A DNA stretch of 41,331 nucleotides from Bacteroidaceae bacterium (GTDB lineage Bacteria > Bacteroidota > Bacteroidia > Bacteroidales > Bacteroidaceae), in NCBI GenBank assembly GCA_017541025.1, contig JAFXZY010000023.1, forward strand, positions 1 through 41,331. Reading direction: 5' to 3'. A program made the translations under genes and the position numbers. The notes below the pieces were generated by a model. The model ran no database searches, was not told the origin of the DNA, and saw nothing but the letters and a program-made list of their open reading frames with translations. This document shows, one piece after another, positions 1 through 8,893 of this stretch (positions are counted from its first letter, which is position 1; the number at the start of each line of letters is the position of its first letter).

Positions 1-170
1 CAAGTCGCATCGTGGGGTAAGGGGATGGTGGCTACATATTGATGTTGTGCTGTTGCTTTTTACTGAAAGCTGCTACTAACGACTCATAAATCTACCCTTA
101 ATCGTGTATTGGATGATAGTTGCGGATTTTAGGGTTATTAAAAAACTGTGGTTGAATTATGATTTTCTAG

Positions 171-191
171 GGCAAAAGTATGTCTTTTGCC
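171..191. other. 8-bp perfect hairpin, possible weak terminator
   Basis: The bases GGCAAAAG (171-178) and CTTTTGCC (184-191) form a perfect 8-bp stem around a 5-base loop. It lies just beyond the 3' end of the minus-strand gene that stops at 233, so it could help end that transcript, but no T-run follows directly on either strand. I see no convincing gene in bases 1-232; the one open frame there has no recognisable family features. Confidence 0.35.
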
Positions 192-232
192 TGAATCCTC
201 CAAATGTTTGGCCAGTTATTTTAGACTATTCA

Positions 233-721
233 TCACGTGCAGATGGAAAGGACGGTAATGAGGTCTTTGTCGTAATGGAAAACGACGTTGATGTCCATGA
301 CCATTAAATACCGTATCTCTGGACGAATTGTCGGATAGCTGTTCTTTCGGGGTGACTTGGGGAGGTCGCGGAGGTCCCAGCACAAATATTCGAATATGGC
401 GCTGCTGAATCCGATACTCCCGCCACGCTGCTCCTTGTGATAATTAAGGACGGTGTTGAGCTGCGACTCAAAATGTCTGGTAAAGACCATGTTGAAACCA
501 CTCATTCGGATGATGCGCTCGCGCCATTCCTTGAATTCCTTCTTGAATTCCTCTAAGGTGATGACTTCGCCGTGCTTCATCTCGCGTAATGCCAGATCTA
601 AGTCGGAGGGGAGATTCATGATAATACTTTCATGGCGGTCCAAGTCATCAGGCCAATGGACTTTTGTTCTTGGTATGCCGCGTGCTTCGAGTTCTATGCG
701 ATCTTCTTCTGATGTATTCAT
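233..721 (-). CDS. Antitoxin-like plus ParE/RelE-like toxin in one polypeptide
   Basis: The protein has 162 residues. Residues 1-70 are charged and helical, with a segment 'GEVITLEEFKKEF' that resembles the C-terminal part of small ParD/RelB-type antitoxins. Residues 73-162 look like a complete ParE/RelE fold: an opening 'FTRHFESQLNTVLNYHKEQ', a central Leu/Pro stretch, 'IRPEIRYLMV', and an ending 'VFHYDKDLITVLSI' like the usual 'YRI...I.IL.I' strand. Such toxins usually sit in a separate gene next to their antitoxin; here both parts share one frame. The start at ATG 721 is chosen because a promoter -7 box lies at 763-770, which rules out the in-frame ATG at 775. It stands alone, divergent from the surface-protein gene. 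The family reading is from pattern only; it could be an inactive fusion or an unrelated small protein. Confidence 0.55.
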   Translation of the reverse strand: MNTSEEDRIELEARGIPRTKVHWPDDLDRHESIIMNLPSDLDLALREMKHGEVITLEEFKKEFKEWRERIIRMSGFNMVFTRHFESQLNTVLNYHKEQRGGSIGFSSAIFEYLCWDLRDLPKSPRKNSYPTIRPEIRYLMVMDINVVFHYDKDLITVLSICT

Positions 722-762
722 AGGTGTCCTTGTTTTTTTTAGTTGTAGTAAGGTTTTCGCTA

Positions 763-770
763 CAAAGATA
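763..770 (-). promoter_or_regulatory. Bacteroidota -7 box (TATCTTTG)
   Basis: On the minus strand this reads TATCTTTG, a full match to the TAnnTTTG -7 consensus of the Bacteroidota primary sigma factor. It would start transcription near 755, giving a leader of about 35 bases before ATG 721. Confidence 0.65.
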
Positions 771-905
771 TACATTATTATTGTATAGCCATGAATTCAG
801 GCTGTTTTTTGTTGTTGTTTCGTTCATTCAAACAATTTTGAGTGTCAATGCGTAAAATTTTGCCCTCAGAATGCCTGTGAAGGACTTTTTTACGAAAAGA
901 GTTTG

Positions 906-913
906 TAAATTTG
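906..913 (+). promoter_or_regulatory. Candidate -7 box for the surface-protein gene
   Basis: TAAATTTG matches TAnnTTTG and lies about 105 bases upstream of ATG 1018. No clear -33 TTTG is visible at the right distance, so this is only a candidate. The rest of 776-1008 is A/T-rich spacer between divergent genes. Confidence 0.4.
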
Positions 914-1017
914 TAATGAGTTGGGCTGTAGTCCGATGAAGTTTTTCTATTAGAAACTGATATATAATAATTATCAGAAAATAAACCAATCACGATAATA
1001 CTTTAATAATGATCCAA

Positions 1018-4000
1018 ATGAAGAAAGTCTTTCTACTTCTGCTGATTATCTGCACTTTGACTGCACAGGCACAAACCTATTGGGACGGCACGGCCGACAA
1101 GAACCTGCCCGGTGACGGTACTGAGGCAAGTCCCTATCTCATCAGTACGCCCGAGCAACTGGCGGGTTTGGCTGCACGTGTGAATGAGGACGGCGAGGAT
1201 TTTGCCGGCAAGTATATCAAACTGACACAAGACATTTATCTGACGGACCTCTCACAAGAAGGGGAAAACAGGAAGCAATGGACACCTATCGGTGACGTGT
1301 TCTGCGGCAATTATTCCATTGACCCAGAAAGCGGCGAAATTATAAGTCCTGAACGTCAGGAGGCTTTGTTTTGCGGTCATTTTGACGGTGATGACCATAC
1401 CATCTACAACTTATACTATGTACCGGTTGACGACTGGGGAGGAGAGAACTTTGATCCGTATGTCGATGAACTGACCGATGTTGATTTCTCATCGTATAAT
1501 AAGGCTCTTTTTGGAAACATCGCTGGAGGAAGCGTCAAGAACCTGACTATTAACAATGCGCAAATCGCAGGTATAGGTTATGTTGCCTTACTTGCCTGTA
1601 ATGTTAAACAAGGCAGTACTATCAGCAACTGCAACGTACAGGGGCAGTTGTATAGTTTGTCGGCTAGCATGGGAGCCTTCACAGGGGAAAATGAAGGACT
1701 GATAGAGCATTGTAGCGCAAACGTAGAACTGACGCAAGGACGTATAGGCGGCTTTGTCCACACCAATCAAGAGACAGGTGTCATACGTGACTGTTCCGTA
1801 AGCGGAAAGGCTTACTCTACATCGGGTGACATTGGCGGATTTGTGCATACCAATCTCGGACTCATCGAACGATGTTCAGCAAGTGTGGATATACAGGCAC
1901 TATACGGAAAGATCCAAGGTAATGTAGGGGCGGCTGCATACAGGGGACGTTACGCAGGCGGATTCGTTTTTTCCAATATGTACGCTATTGAAGATGGGCG
2001 AGTGTCTCACCAAGGCATCATCCGTGAATGTTATGCCACAGGCAGCCTGCAGAGCAATAATGGCGGAATGTTAGGAGGCTTTGGCATCTGGAATTACGGA
2101 CTCATCGAATCATGCTATACCACCAGCCAAATGAGCCTTGCCGATACCGATGATGGTGCAAGGACCTATATGTCGTTGTTCCTTCAGGAAAATGGTAGTT
2201 ATTTCCGGCACGAGGCTCTGCCGGGTGACTGCATCAACTGTTTTGCAGCAAGCACTTTTGTCTTGCCCGATGCCGACCGTTATGCTTGCGCTCCGTTTAC
2301 AGAACAGTTCAACCACAGTTGGGAAGATGAAGCAAATGGGTTCGTACATTCCCGTGAGATAGGTTGCTATTGGAACAAAGATGCCTTTACGACAACCGGC
2401 GTAGGCCATTCGGTTGCCTATCTGGGGACAGAAAAGACACTCAGTTACATGAAGAGCCAGGCATTTGTTGACGACCTGAACAGGATGGCTGCCCTGTGTG
2501 GAACCAGCACATGGGAGTATCGTTCCGGTGACGTTCCACGGACAACAGGGGTGAAGGCTGCCAACCTGACTGACTACGTTGGAGGCGGCGATGGAACACA
2601 GGCTAATCCGTACCTTGTAAACAATAAGGAGCAACTAGCTAATATAGGATGGTATGTGGATCATGGCTACAACTTTAAGCATCAGTATCTGAAGCAGACA
2701 GCAGACATAGCCTTGAACCTTCCGATGGAGAACTGGGGGCAGGAAATGCCTACGGAGTGGCAACCCATTGGAGGCACTCACCATTTTGGTGATGAGATGG
2801 TGGTGGACGTCGACTATCCGTTTAGTGGCAACTACGATGGCGACTTCCACGAGGTTCAAAATATGTACATTGACAATTCCTTGAAAGCGCAAGGGCTCTT
2901 TGGTATCATCGCAGATGGATGTACGTTCAGAAATTTGGGCGTTACAGGTGCTTATGTCCGTGCCAGCGGCTGTGGCTTGATTGCCGGCAAAGGCGGGGCA
3001 GATAATCACTTCATCCAGTGCCGGACTTCTGGCGACGTAGAGTATCAAGGAACGAATTACGGATATTTCGGCGGCATAGCCGGTTATTTGGATAAGGGTG
3101 CCTTAATTCTTAACTGCACCTCTTCTGCTCGTGTCGCCGGTCCGCAGGACTATACCAGTTCATTTGCTTATACAGGCGGAACTTTAGGTGAGACATTTAT
3201 CAACTGCATTTTCACGGGCGATGTTCCCTGGGCTAAAGACTGGACGGGTTATAGAGCCTCAGCAATGTCTGGCGGTCAATATAACGAGAATGTGTTCTGC
3301 AATGACGACGTTATGCACTATGATAATACTGATGAGTTCAGCTTTGATTCAAAAACAACGGCATGGCTACAGTCGAAGGAATGTGCAAACGTGCTGAACG
3401 ATGCTGTCAGCCGCTGGAACGCTACGCACAGCGAAGACCTGCAGCTGAACTACTGGCAGTGGCAGGAGGGACAGTATTCCCAAGTGTCATCATCAGCAGA
3501 CTATCAGCCGTCTGTTACAATTACCTTTGTAAGCAATGGTGGCACGGAGGTGATAGGTAAATCCTTGGAAGAAGGCAGCAAGGTCAGTGCGCCCAGACGT
3601 CCTACGCGCAAGGGCTACTACTTTGCAGGATGGTATGAGGACGAGGCACTTACCAAGTTCTTCGACTGGGAGAATACAACACTCACAGGAAGTCTTACAC
3701 TCTATGCAAAATGGATTGAGGACCACAGCGACGACGTGGATGTAACCCCGTTCAATAACAAGTTTACCAAGGAATATCATATCAAGACTATCGCCCAGCT
3801 GCGCGGATTGGCACAGGTGGTGAATGGAAAGTGGGATTGGAGCAACTTCGATAAGGAACACCCTGACTTTCAAAATTATGAACCTACGCTACTGGTTGCC
3901 CCACGCACGCTGGAGGGCTGCACCGTCATTTTGGACAACGACCTCGTGCTCAACGACATTACCGACTGGCAGCATTGGGGACATGATGGTTATGCAGAGC

Positions 4001-5802
4001 CTTGGAGGCCTATTGGCGTGATTGATTGGTTGGGTTCTCAATCACGTACTTCATTCCAGGGAACTTTTGACGGACAGGGACACACCATCAGCGGCATGTA
4101 TATTGAGATGAGCGCCGTGAAGGTTTATGACCCACAGCGATACTATTGGGGACTTTTCAGCGAACTTGGCGAGAAAGCAGTTATCAAGAACCTCGGCATC
4201 GAGGCCTCGGTAATCAATGGAAAAAAATATGACGACGTTGAGCATTACATCGGCCAACGCATGGATGCAGTTGGCCTCTTGGCCGGCTATGCCTTTGGGT
4301 CTTCTTTCGAACAATGTTATGCCGTCGGACGTATTATCGAAGATGGCCTCTACCAAAATATGTGCAAAAACATAGGAGGTCTTATAGGCATAGGTGATTA
4401 CTGGGGAGACACCTCTATCTCTCTATCCGATTGCTATGCACGAGTGGATATGGAGGCAAGCCTCTCAAGCGCATCTTACATGACTGGCTACGGTCTGATT
4501 GGTTCGTACGAACCGCGTGGCACCATCACCAACTGCTATAGCGGCGGCAATTCTTACAGAGGGCTTTCATCACGGAGTTCATCTATGACTGTCAAAGGCA
4601 GTTATTACGACAAAGAACTGGTCGTTGTGGAAAACGGCACAGGTACAGCAAAGACCACCGCCGAGATGAAGACGAAGGCCACCTACGAGGGCTGGGACTT
4701 CGAGACCGTCTGGGGTATCAGCAGCACCATTAACGACGGCTATCCCTTCCTGCGTCAGTTCCATCCCGACTTCAAGGAGGATGCCGTACTGACCGGCGCT
4801 CCTGCCGCCATCGCCGACCTCGTCTATACAGGTGAACCGCAGGTACTTATCACGACTGGTATTGCTGAAGGCGGTGAGCTACAATATGCGCTCGGTGCTG
4901 ATGGTGAGTTCTCAACAGCCTTGCCCACTGCAACCAATGCAGGAGACTATACCATATATTATAAAGTGGTGGCTGATGACAGTCATAACAGCCTTCCCGT
5001 AGCCGGTCCGATTAATGTTACCATAGAGAAAGCTATTATGACCATTACCGCCGGCAGCTATACCAAGAAGCAGTATGACCCGATGCCTGAATTCGCTGTC
5101 TCTTACGAGGGCTTCGTCAATAATGAAACAGCGGAGGTGCTGAAGAAGCAACCCGTATTGAGCTGTGAGGCGAATGAAGACAGTGAACCTGGAGTGTATG
5201 ATATCGTGGTGAGCGGAGCGGAAGCACAGAACTACGAAATGAAGTATGTTGTCGGCAAGCTGACCGTCACCGAACCTGACTCCTACACTCTAACCTATAT
5301 GGTAGATGGGGAAGAGTACAGAAGCTTCACTGTCAAGTACAGGGAAAGCATCACGCCTCTGGAAGCACCAGAGAAAGAAGGCTATACCTTCAGTGGTTGG
5401 GATGGACTTCCAAGATCCATGCCAGCGAAGGATGTTGTTGTTAAAGGCTCTTTTACTATCAACAGCTATACGATAACCTATGTGCTTGATGGTGAGATAT
5501 ACACAACGGAGACATTGGAATATGGTGCAAAGGTTATTCCACCTGTTATATCTGGTTTGGAGGATTACACTATCTGGGAAGATGTGCCGGAAACAATGCC
5601 TGCTAAAGACATCACTATCTATGGCAAAGCAAAAGATATAATAGACAGCCTCACTCCAACCCTCTATAGCGGCAAGGGAGAAGTCTTCGACCTAAAGGGC
5701 AGAAAGCTGTCAGCCCCACAGAAGGGTCTGAACATCATCCGCATGAGTGATGGAACCATTAGAAAGGTTATCTATACACCACAGGGACAGGCGGTGAAAT
5801 AA
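1018..5802 (+). CDS. Large GLUG / Listeria-Bacteroides-repeat surface protein
   Basis: A 1594-residue secreted protein. ATG 1018 is preferred to ATG 1009 because it opens directly into a signal peptide (MKKVFLLLLIICTLTAQAQ). After the signal, residues about 40-470, 530-760 and 950-1230 hold many copies of a GLUG-like repeat ('GGFVHTNLGLIERCSA', 'GGFGIWNYGLIESCYT'), which form beta-helical stalks in adhesins. A Listeria-Bacteroides (InlB-type) repeat lies near 833-900 ('GYYFAGWYED...LTLYAKW'), an MBG-like beta-sandwich near 1337-1420, and two more InlB-type repeats near 1422-1534. The C-terminus (1541-1594) has 'VFDLKGRKLSAPQKGLNII', like the short sorting tails of Prevotella surface proteins, probably type IX secretion related. 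The role is likely attachment to host, glycan or other cells; the ligand is unknown. An AraC-type regulator follows it. Confidence 0.85.
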   Translation: MKKVFLLLLIICTLTAQAQTYWDGTADKNLPGDGTEASPYLISTPEQLAGLAARVNEDGEDFAGKYIKLTQDIYLTDLSQEGENRKQWTPIGDVFCGNYSIDPESGEIISPERQEALFCGHFDGDDHTIYNLYYVPVDDWGGENFDPYVDELTDVDFSSYNKALFGNIAGGSVKNLTINNAQIAGIGYVALLACNVKQGSTISNCNVQGQLYSLSASMGAFTGENEGLIEHCSANVELTQGRIGGFVHTNQETGVIRDCSVSGKAYSTSGDIGGFVHTNLGLIERCSASVDIQALYGKIQGNVGAAAYRGRYAGGFVFSNMYAIEDGRVSHQGIIRECYATGSLQSNNGGMLGGFGIWNYGLIESCYTTSQMSLADTDDGARTYMSLFLQENGSYFRHEALPGDCINCFAASTFVLPDADRYACAPFTEQFNHSWEDEANGFVHSREIGCYWNKDAFTTTGVGHSVAYLGTEKTLSYMKSQAFVDDLNRMAALCGTSTWEYRSGDVPRTTGVKAANLTDYVGGGDGTQANPYLVNNKEQLANIGWYVDHGYNFKHQYLKQTADIALNLPMENWGQEMPTEWQPIGGTHHFGDEMVVDVDYPFSGNYDGDFHEVQNMYIDNSLKAQGLFGIIADGCTFRNLGVTGAYVRASGCGLIAGKGGADNHFIQCRTSGDVEYQGTNYGYFGGIAGYLDKGALILNCTSSARVAGPQDYTSSFAYTGGTLGETFINCIFTGDVPWAKDWTGYRASAMSGGQYNENVFCNDDVMHYDNTDEFSFDSKTTAWLQSKECANVLNDAVSRWNATHSEDLQLNYWQWQEGQYSQVSSSADYQPSVTITFVSNGGTEVIGKSLEEGSKVSAPRRPTRKGYYFAGWYEDEALTKFFDWENTTLTGSLTLYAKWIEDHSDDVDVTPFNNKFTKEYHIKTIAQLRGLAQVVNGKWDWSNFDKEHPDFQNYEPTLLVAPRTLEGCTVILDNDLVLNDITDWQHWGHDGYAEPWRPIGVIDWLGSQSRTSFQGTFDGQGHTISGMYIEMSAVKVYDPQRYYWGLFSELGEKAVIKNLGIEASVINGKKYDDVEHYIGQRMDAVGLLAGYAFGSSFEQCYAVGRIIEDGLYQNMCKNIGGLIGIGDYWGDTSISLSDCYARVDMEASLSSASYMTGYGLIGSYEPRGTITNCYSGGNSYRGLSSRSSSMTVKGSYYDKELVVVENGTGTAKTTAEMKTKATYEGWDFETVWGISSTINDGYPFLRQFHPDFKEDAVLTGAPAAIADLVYTGEPQVLITTGIAEGGELQYALGADGEFSTALPTATNAGDYTIYYKVVADDSHNSLPVAGPINVTIEKAIMTITAGSYTKKQYDPMPEFAVSYEGFVNNETAEVLKKQPVLSCEANEDSEPGVYDIVVSGAEAQNYEMKYVVGKLTVTEPDSYTLTYMVDGEEYRSFTVKYRESITPLEAPEKEGYTFSGWDGLPRSMPAKDVVVKGSFTINSYTITYVLDGEIYTTETLEYGAKVIPPVISGLEDYTIWEDVPETMPAKDITIYGKAKDIIDSLTPTLYSGKGEVFDLKGRKLSAPQKGLNIIRMSDGTIRKVIYTPQGQAVK

Positions 5803-5841
5803 AAAGACAGAAGAAATGTTGGTGCTTTGACGGGAAATACG

Positions 5842-5849
5842 TACTTTTG
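5842..5849 (+). promoter_or_regulatory. Promoter for the AraC-type gene (TACTTTTG)
   Basis: TACTTTTG fits the -7 consensus and a TTGG at 5819-5822 sits about 19 bases upstream as a weak -33 element. Transcription would begin near 5856, so the ATG at 5855 cannot be the usual start and ATG 5867 is favoured. Confidence 0.6.
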
Positions 5850-5866
5850 CAGAGATGGAAGACTAT

Positions 5867-6886
5867 ATGAACATATCGGCATTTATGATAGGCCTCTCGA
5901 CGGCCTTCTTTGCCGGCTTCTCCCTGCATATCCTGTTCTGGCGTAAACAACGTACACGCTTCCAGCATGTGCTGGGATGGATTATGGCCGTCTGGGCTCT
6001 ATGGTGCCTAAAGGATATCGTTATCACCTTTCCCGGGATGTACACCACAAAGGTGCTTAACTGGATTTTCATCATTGATGCCTGGTCGGCACTCACCTAT
6101 ACCGTCTTTGTCTTCGAGGCCGTATGGCCCGAATGGACAACAGTCAGACGTCTCGGCATGCTGTCGGTACCCTTTGCCGTCTTTACCTTATTATATTTGT
6201 TGTGGCCTGTTCAGGAAATCATCTATGCCGAGTCGGTGTTCCTCTGGTTCTATGCCTGGACCATTGTCATCATCGGATGGGTAAAGGTGCGTCGGCGCAT
6301 CCGCTATGTGCGTGAGAACTTTTCCAATATCGACAGCATCGATGTGGCATGGCTGAAGCCCGTCTTCGTCTTCGCTGTCATCAGTCAGCTGGCATGGCTC
6401 TTTACCTCGCTCTATGCCACAGTAGTGGGCGATATTCTCTACTATGTATCTGCCGTCCTGCTGTGGCTGATGGTGCTGCACTACAGCTGGGATTTCTGTC
6501 CTATCATAACAGAAAGAGAAGAGGAGAGGAAGCCTGTAAGAAAGAAGGAGGTACCTCCTATTGCCGAGGGAACACTGGAGGAGGTGATGGAAGAGCAGCG
6601 CCTCTATCTGAACAAGGATCTGACACTTGCCGACCTGGCTTTGGCACTCAATACTAACCGCACGTACATCAGCAACTATCTGAGTCAGGTACGCCGACAG
6701 ACCTTCTACGACTACGTCAACCAGTTGCGCATCGAGCGTGTCAGTCTTCCCTTGCTAAAAGAACATCCCGAATATACGTTGGATTATATCGCCATGGCAA
6801 GTGGCTTCGCCTCCATCTCCACATTCCGTCGTGCATTTACCAAACTGACCGGACATACGCCCCGCCAGTTATCCTCTAACCCCTAA
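5867..6886 (+). CDS. Membrane-anchored AraC-family regulator
   Basis: A 339-residue protein with two parts. Residues 1-210 are hydrophobic, with about six membrane helices ('FMIGLSTAFFAGFSLHILF', 'WIMAVWALWCLKDIVI' and so on). Residues 240-339 form an AraC-type DNA-binding domain with two helix-turn-helix units: 'LTLADLALALNTNRTYISNYL' in outline (about 250-270) and the second centred on 'FASISTFRRAFTKLTGHTPRQ'. Membrane-embedded AraC regulators of this layout are common in Bacteroidales and probably sense a signal in the envelope. Start chosen at ATG 5867 from the promoter position. Its target is unknown; the adjacent surface-protein and GH43 genes are candidates. Confidence 0.85.
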   Translation: MNISAFMIGLSTAFFAGFSLHILFWRKQRTRFQHVLGWIMAVWALWCLKDIVITFPGMYTTKVLNWIFIIDAWSALTYTVFVFEAVWPEWTTVRRLGMLSVPFAVFTLLYLLWPVQEIIYAESVFLWFYAWTIVIIGWVKVRRRIRYVRENFSNIDSIDVAWLKPVFVFAVISQLAWLFTSLYATVVGDILYYVSAVLLWLMVLHYSWDFCPIITEREEERKPVRKKEVPPIAEGTLEEVMEEQRLYLNKDLTLADLALALNTNRTYISNYLSQVRRQTFYDYVNQLRIERVSLPLLKEHPEYTLDYIAMASGFASISTFRRAFTKLTGHTPRQLSSNP

Positions 6887-6891
6887 CAACC

Positions 6892-7035
6892 TCAATTTTC
6901 AATGTTTAATTTTCAACTTTCAATTTTCAATTTGATAAAGTTCGCTAACCGCTAACCGCTAACCGAAATTTTCAATTTTCAACTTTCAACTTTCAATTCT
7001 CAATGTTCAACTCTAAACTCTCAACTCTCCTGTCC
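6892..7035. repeat. Dispersed short-repeat tract running into the GH43 gene
   Basis: The gap is made almost entirely of variants of 'caattttcaactttcaa', three copies of 'gctaacc', then 'aactctaaactctcaactctc'. Similar short dispersed tracts recur through the window between and inside genes. The last units (from 7003) are read as the first codons of the GH43 lipoprotein. Confidence 0.85.
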
Positions 7036-7965
7036 CTGTTCCTGACAGCATGTACAACTTCCCTCACAGTTACTAATCCTGTTATCGATGCCGATGCACC
7101 GGACCCTACGGTAATCAGGGTGGGGGATACTTATTATGCTGCAGCTACTTCGGGAAATAACCCGCAGGCCTATGCCCGCTATCAGTCCAAGGACCTGAAG
7201 ACCTGGCAGAAGACGGGCTATGTCTTCGACCAATGGCCTGAGTGGACAAAAGGCGCTTTCTGGGCTCCGGAGTTCTTTGTTATCGGTAACAAGGTGATGT
7301 GTTACTATACAGCCCGTCAGAAGAGCGACGGTACGTCCTGTATCGGTTTGGCTTCTGCCGAGGGACCGGAAGGCGGTTTTGTGGATCATGGGCCCTTTGT
7401 CCGCACTACCAACGAGGCCATAGATGCCTTTGTCTTTGATGATGACGGTCAGCTCTATATCACCTGGAAGGCTTACGGCCTGGACCCCAGCAACCGTCCC
7501 ATAGAGATTCTGGCCCAACGGCTAACCTCGGACGGTATGCATTTGGAGGGCGCTCCCTTTATGTTGCTGCGCGACGATGAGCGTCAGGGAATGGAGGGTC
7601 AGTGTATCTTCCGTGAGGGTAAGTATTACTATATGCTGTATTCCATCCGCGACTGCTGCACTCCGCAGAGCGACTATGCCGTATCTGTTGCCCGAAGCGA
7701 GAAGTTTACGGGGCCCTGGGAGAAGTTCCCGGGCAATCCCATCCTGACGGGCAACAGCAAGGATATTCAGAGTTGCGGTCACGGCACGCTGGTTACTACT
7801 CCCTCGGGCGAGCGTTATTACCTGTGCCATGCCTACTATCTGAACCGGTACAAGGAGGGGCGCAAGGCCATCCTGCAGCATATCAGCATGGGAAAGGACC
7901 TCTGGCCCGCCTTCGGCTCTCCCGGGACGGTAAAGGCCCAGAGCCGGCTGAAGGTGAAGCGGTGA
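7003..7965 (+). CDS. Glycoside hydrolase family 43 lipoprotein
   Basis: A 320-residue five-bladed propeller enzyme likely to cut arabinose- or xylose-containing side chains of plant glycans. It shows the GH43 opening 'DADAPDPTVIRVGDTYY', with D34 as the expected catalytic base, D141 in 'AIDAFVFDDDG' as the pKa-tuning residue, and E198 in 'GMEGQCIFREG' as the general acid. The signal peptide ends in a lipobox LTAC (residues 14-17), so it should be a surface or periplasmic lipoprotein. The first nine codons (7003-7029) are built from the dispersed 'aactctcaactc' repeat, so the repeat supplies the start codon. At 320 residues it is a minimal single-domain member without an accessory sugar-binding domain. 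There is no SusC/D pair beside it, so it is not in a standard polysaccharide-utilisation locus here. Confidence 0.9.
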   Translation: MFNSKLSTLLSLFLTACTTSLTVTNPVIDADAPDPTVIRVGDTYYAAATSGNNPQAYARYQSKDLKTWQKTGYVFDQWPEWTKGAFWAPEFFVIGNKVMCYYTARQKSDGTSCIGLASAEGPEGGFVDHGPFVRTTNEAIDAFVFDDDGQLYITWKAYGLDPSNRPIEILAQRLTSDGMHLEGAPFMLLRDDERQGMEGQCIFREGKYYYMLYSIRDCCTPQSDYAVSVARSEKFTGPWEKFPGNPILTGNSKDIQSCGHGTLVTTPSGERYYLCHAYYLNRYKEGRKAILQHISMGKDLWPAFGSPGTVKAQSRLKVKR

Positions 7966-8046
7966 ACGGGTCCTGCGTTTTTTCGTGATTAAACAAGGTT
8001 TTTCGTGATGACAGAGAATGATGTGCAAGGTTAAGGATAAGTTGCT

Positions 8047-8054
8047 TATCTTTG
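8047..8054 (+). promoter_or_regulatory. Promoter for aquaporin-GTPase operon (TATCTTTG)
   Basis: TATCTTTG is an exact -7 match 37 bases before ATG 8091. It overlaps an in-frame TTG at 8052, which therefore cannot be the start. Upstream, 7966-8046 holds two copies of 'tttttcgtgat' but no other signal. Confidence 0.65.
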
Positions 8055-8090
8055 CAGAAAATAATTTCTGAGAATCAACCTTTATGCATT

Positions 8091-8885
8091 ATGAAAGACT
8101 TTGTCGGTGAGTTAACGGGAACATTTGTTCTTACGCTTTTCGGATGCTGCAGTGTGGCTGTGGCTGTCCTTTTTGGTGAATACAACAGTATTTTTCAGAT
8201 TGGCCTGGTGTGGGGCTTAGGTGTGACGCTGGCCATTTACCTGACCCGCAACATCTGTTGCGCCCATCTGAATCCTGCTGTGTCTGTGGCAATGGCGTTG
8301 GCCGGTCGTTTGAAAGTCCGGAAGCTTCCTCTTTATATTGTTGCCCAGTTGGCAGGTGCCCTGTTGGCCGGAGGGGTACTATATGGTCTCTTCTCGACCT
8401 CCATCTCCCACTATGAAGCTATTCATGATATTGTTCGCGGCACAGCGGCATCGGTTGATACGGCTCGTATGTTCGGCGAGTTCTATCCCAACCCGGGAGA
8501 CGCTACTGTCTCTGTGGTTTCCCTTCCCCTGGCCATGTGTGCTGAGGGTTTTGGAACTTTTCTGCTCGTGTTGTTTATCTTTGCCCTGACGGAGGATTGT
8601 AATGTGGGGCGTCCCAGTTCCGACCTGCAGCCAGTATTTATCGGACTGACGGTGAGCAGTATTATCTTCTTCATAGCTCCGCTGACACAGGCGGGTCTGA
8701 ACCCTGCGCGTGATATGGGCCCCCGGCTCGTAGCCTATCTGGCCGGATGGGGAGACGCTGCCTTGCCCGACGAGGCAGGAGGGTGGTTCTGGGTGTATGC
8801 CCTTGCACCTGTTATCGGTGCCAGCCTGGCTGCCTTTTTCTTTAAATATGTATTGGAACCGGTTCACTTGAAACGTGAATCCTGA
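8091..8885 (+). CDS. Aquaglyceroporin (MIP family)
   Basis: A 264-residue six-helix channel of the major intrinsic protein family. Both half-helix motifs are present: NPA at 61-63 ('AHLNPAVSVAMAL') and NPAR at 204-207 ('AGLNPARDMGPR'). The aspartate right after NPAR (D208) is the usual mark of glycerol facilitators rather than strict water channels, so it most likely passes glycerol and similar small neutral solutes across the inner membrane. The start is ATG 8091 because the promoter overlaps the earlier TTG. It is followed after 8 bases by a CobW-type GTPase and is probably cotranscribed with it. No glycerol kinase is nearby. Confidence 0.9.
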   Translation: MKDFVGELTGTFVLTLFGCCSVAVAVLFGEYNSIFQIGLVWGLGVTLAIYLTRNICCAHLNPAVSVAMALAGRLKVRKLPLYIVAQLAGALLAGGVLYGLFSTSISHYEAIHDIVRGTAASVDTARMFGEFYPNPGDATVSVVSLPLAMCAEGFGTFLLVLFIFALTEDCNVGRPSSDLQPVFIGLTVSSIIFFIAPLTQAGLNPARDMGPRLVAYLAGWGDAALPDEAGGWFWVYALAPVIGASLAAFFFKYVLEPVHLKRES

Positions 8886-8893
8886 AACTTGAA

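Noticed and set aside
104-307. 67-codon plus-strand open frame at the window start
   Set aside because: No start signal or family match; it crosses the 3' end of the better supported minus-strand gene.
722-775. Longer start for the toxin-like gene at ATG 775
   Set aside because: The -7 box at 763-770 lies inside that extension, so it would not be transcribed.
6892-7035. Repeat tract that could be mistaken for a CRISPR array
   Set aside because: Units are 7-17 bases with no regular spacers and no cas genes nearby; the same units occur singly in many places.
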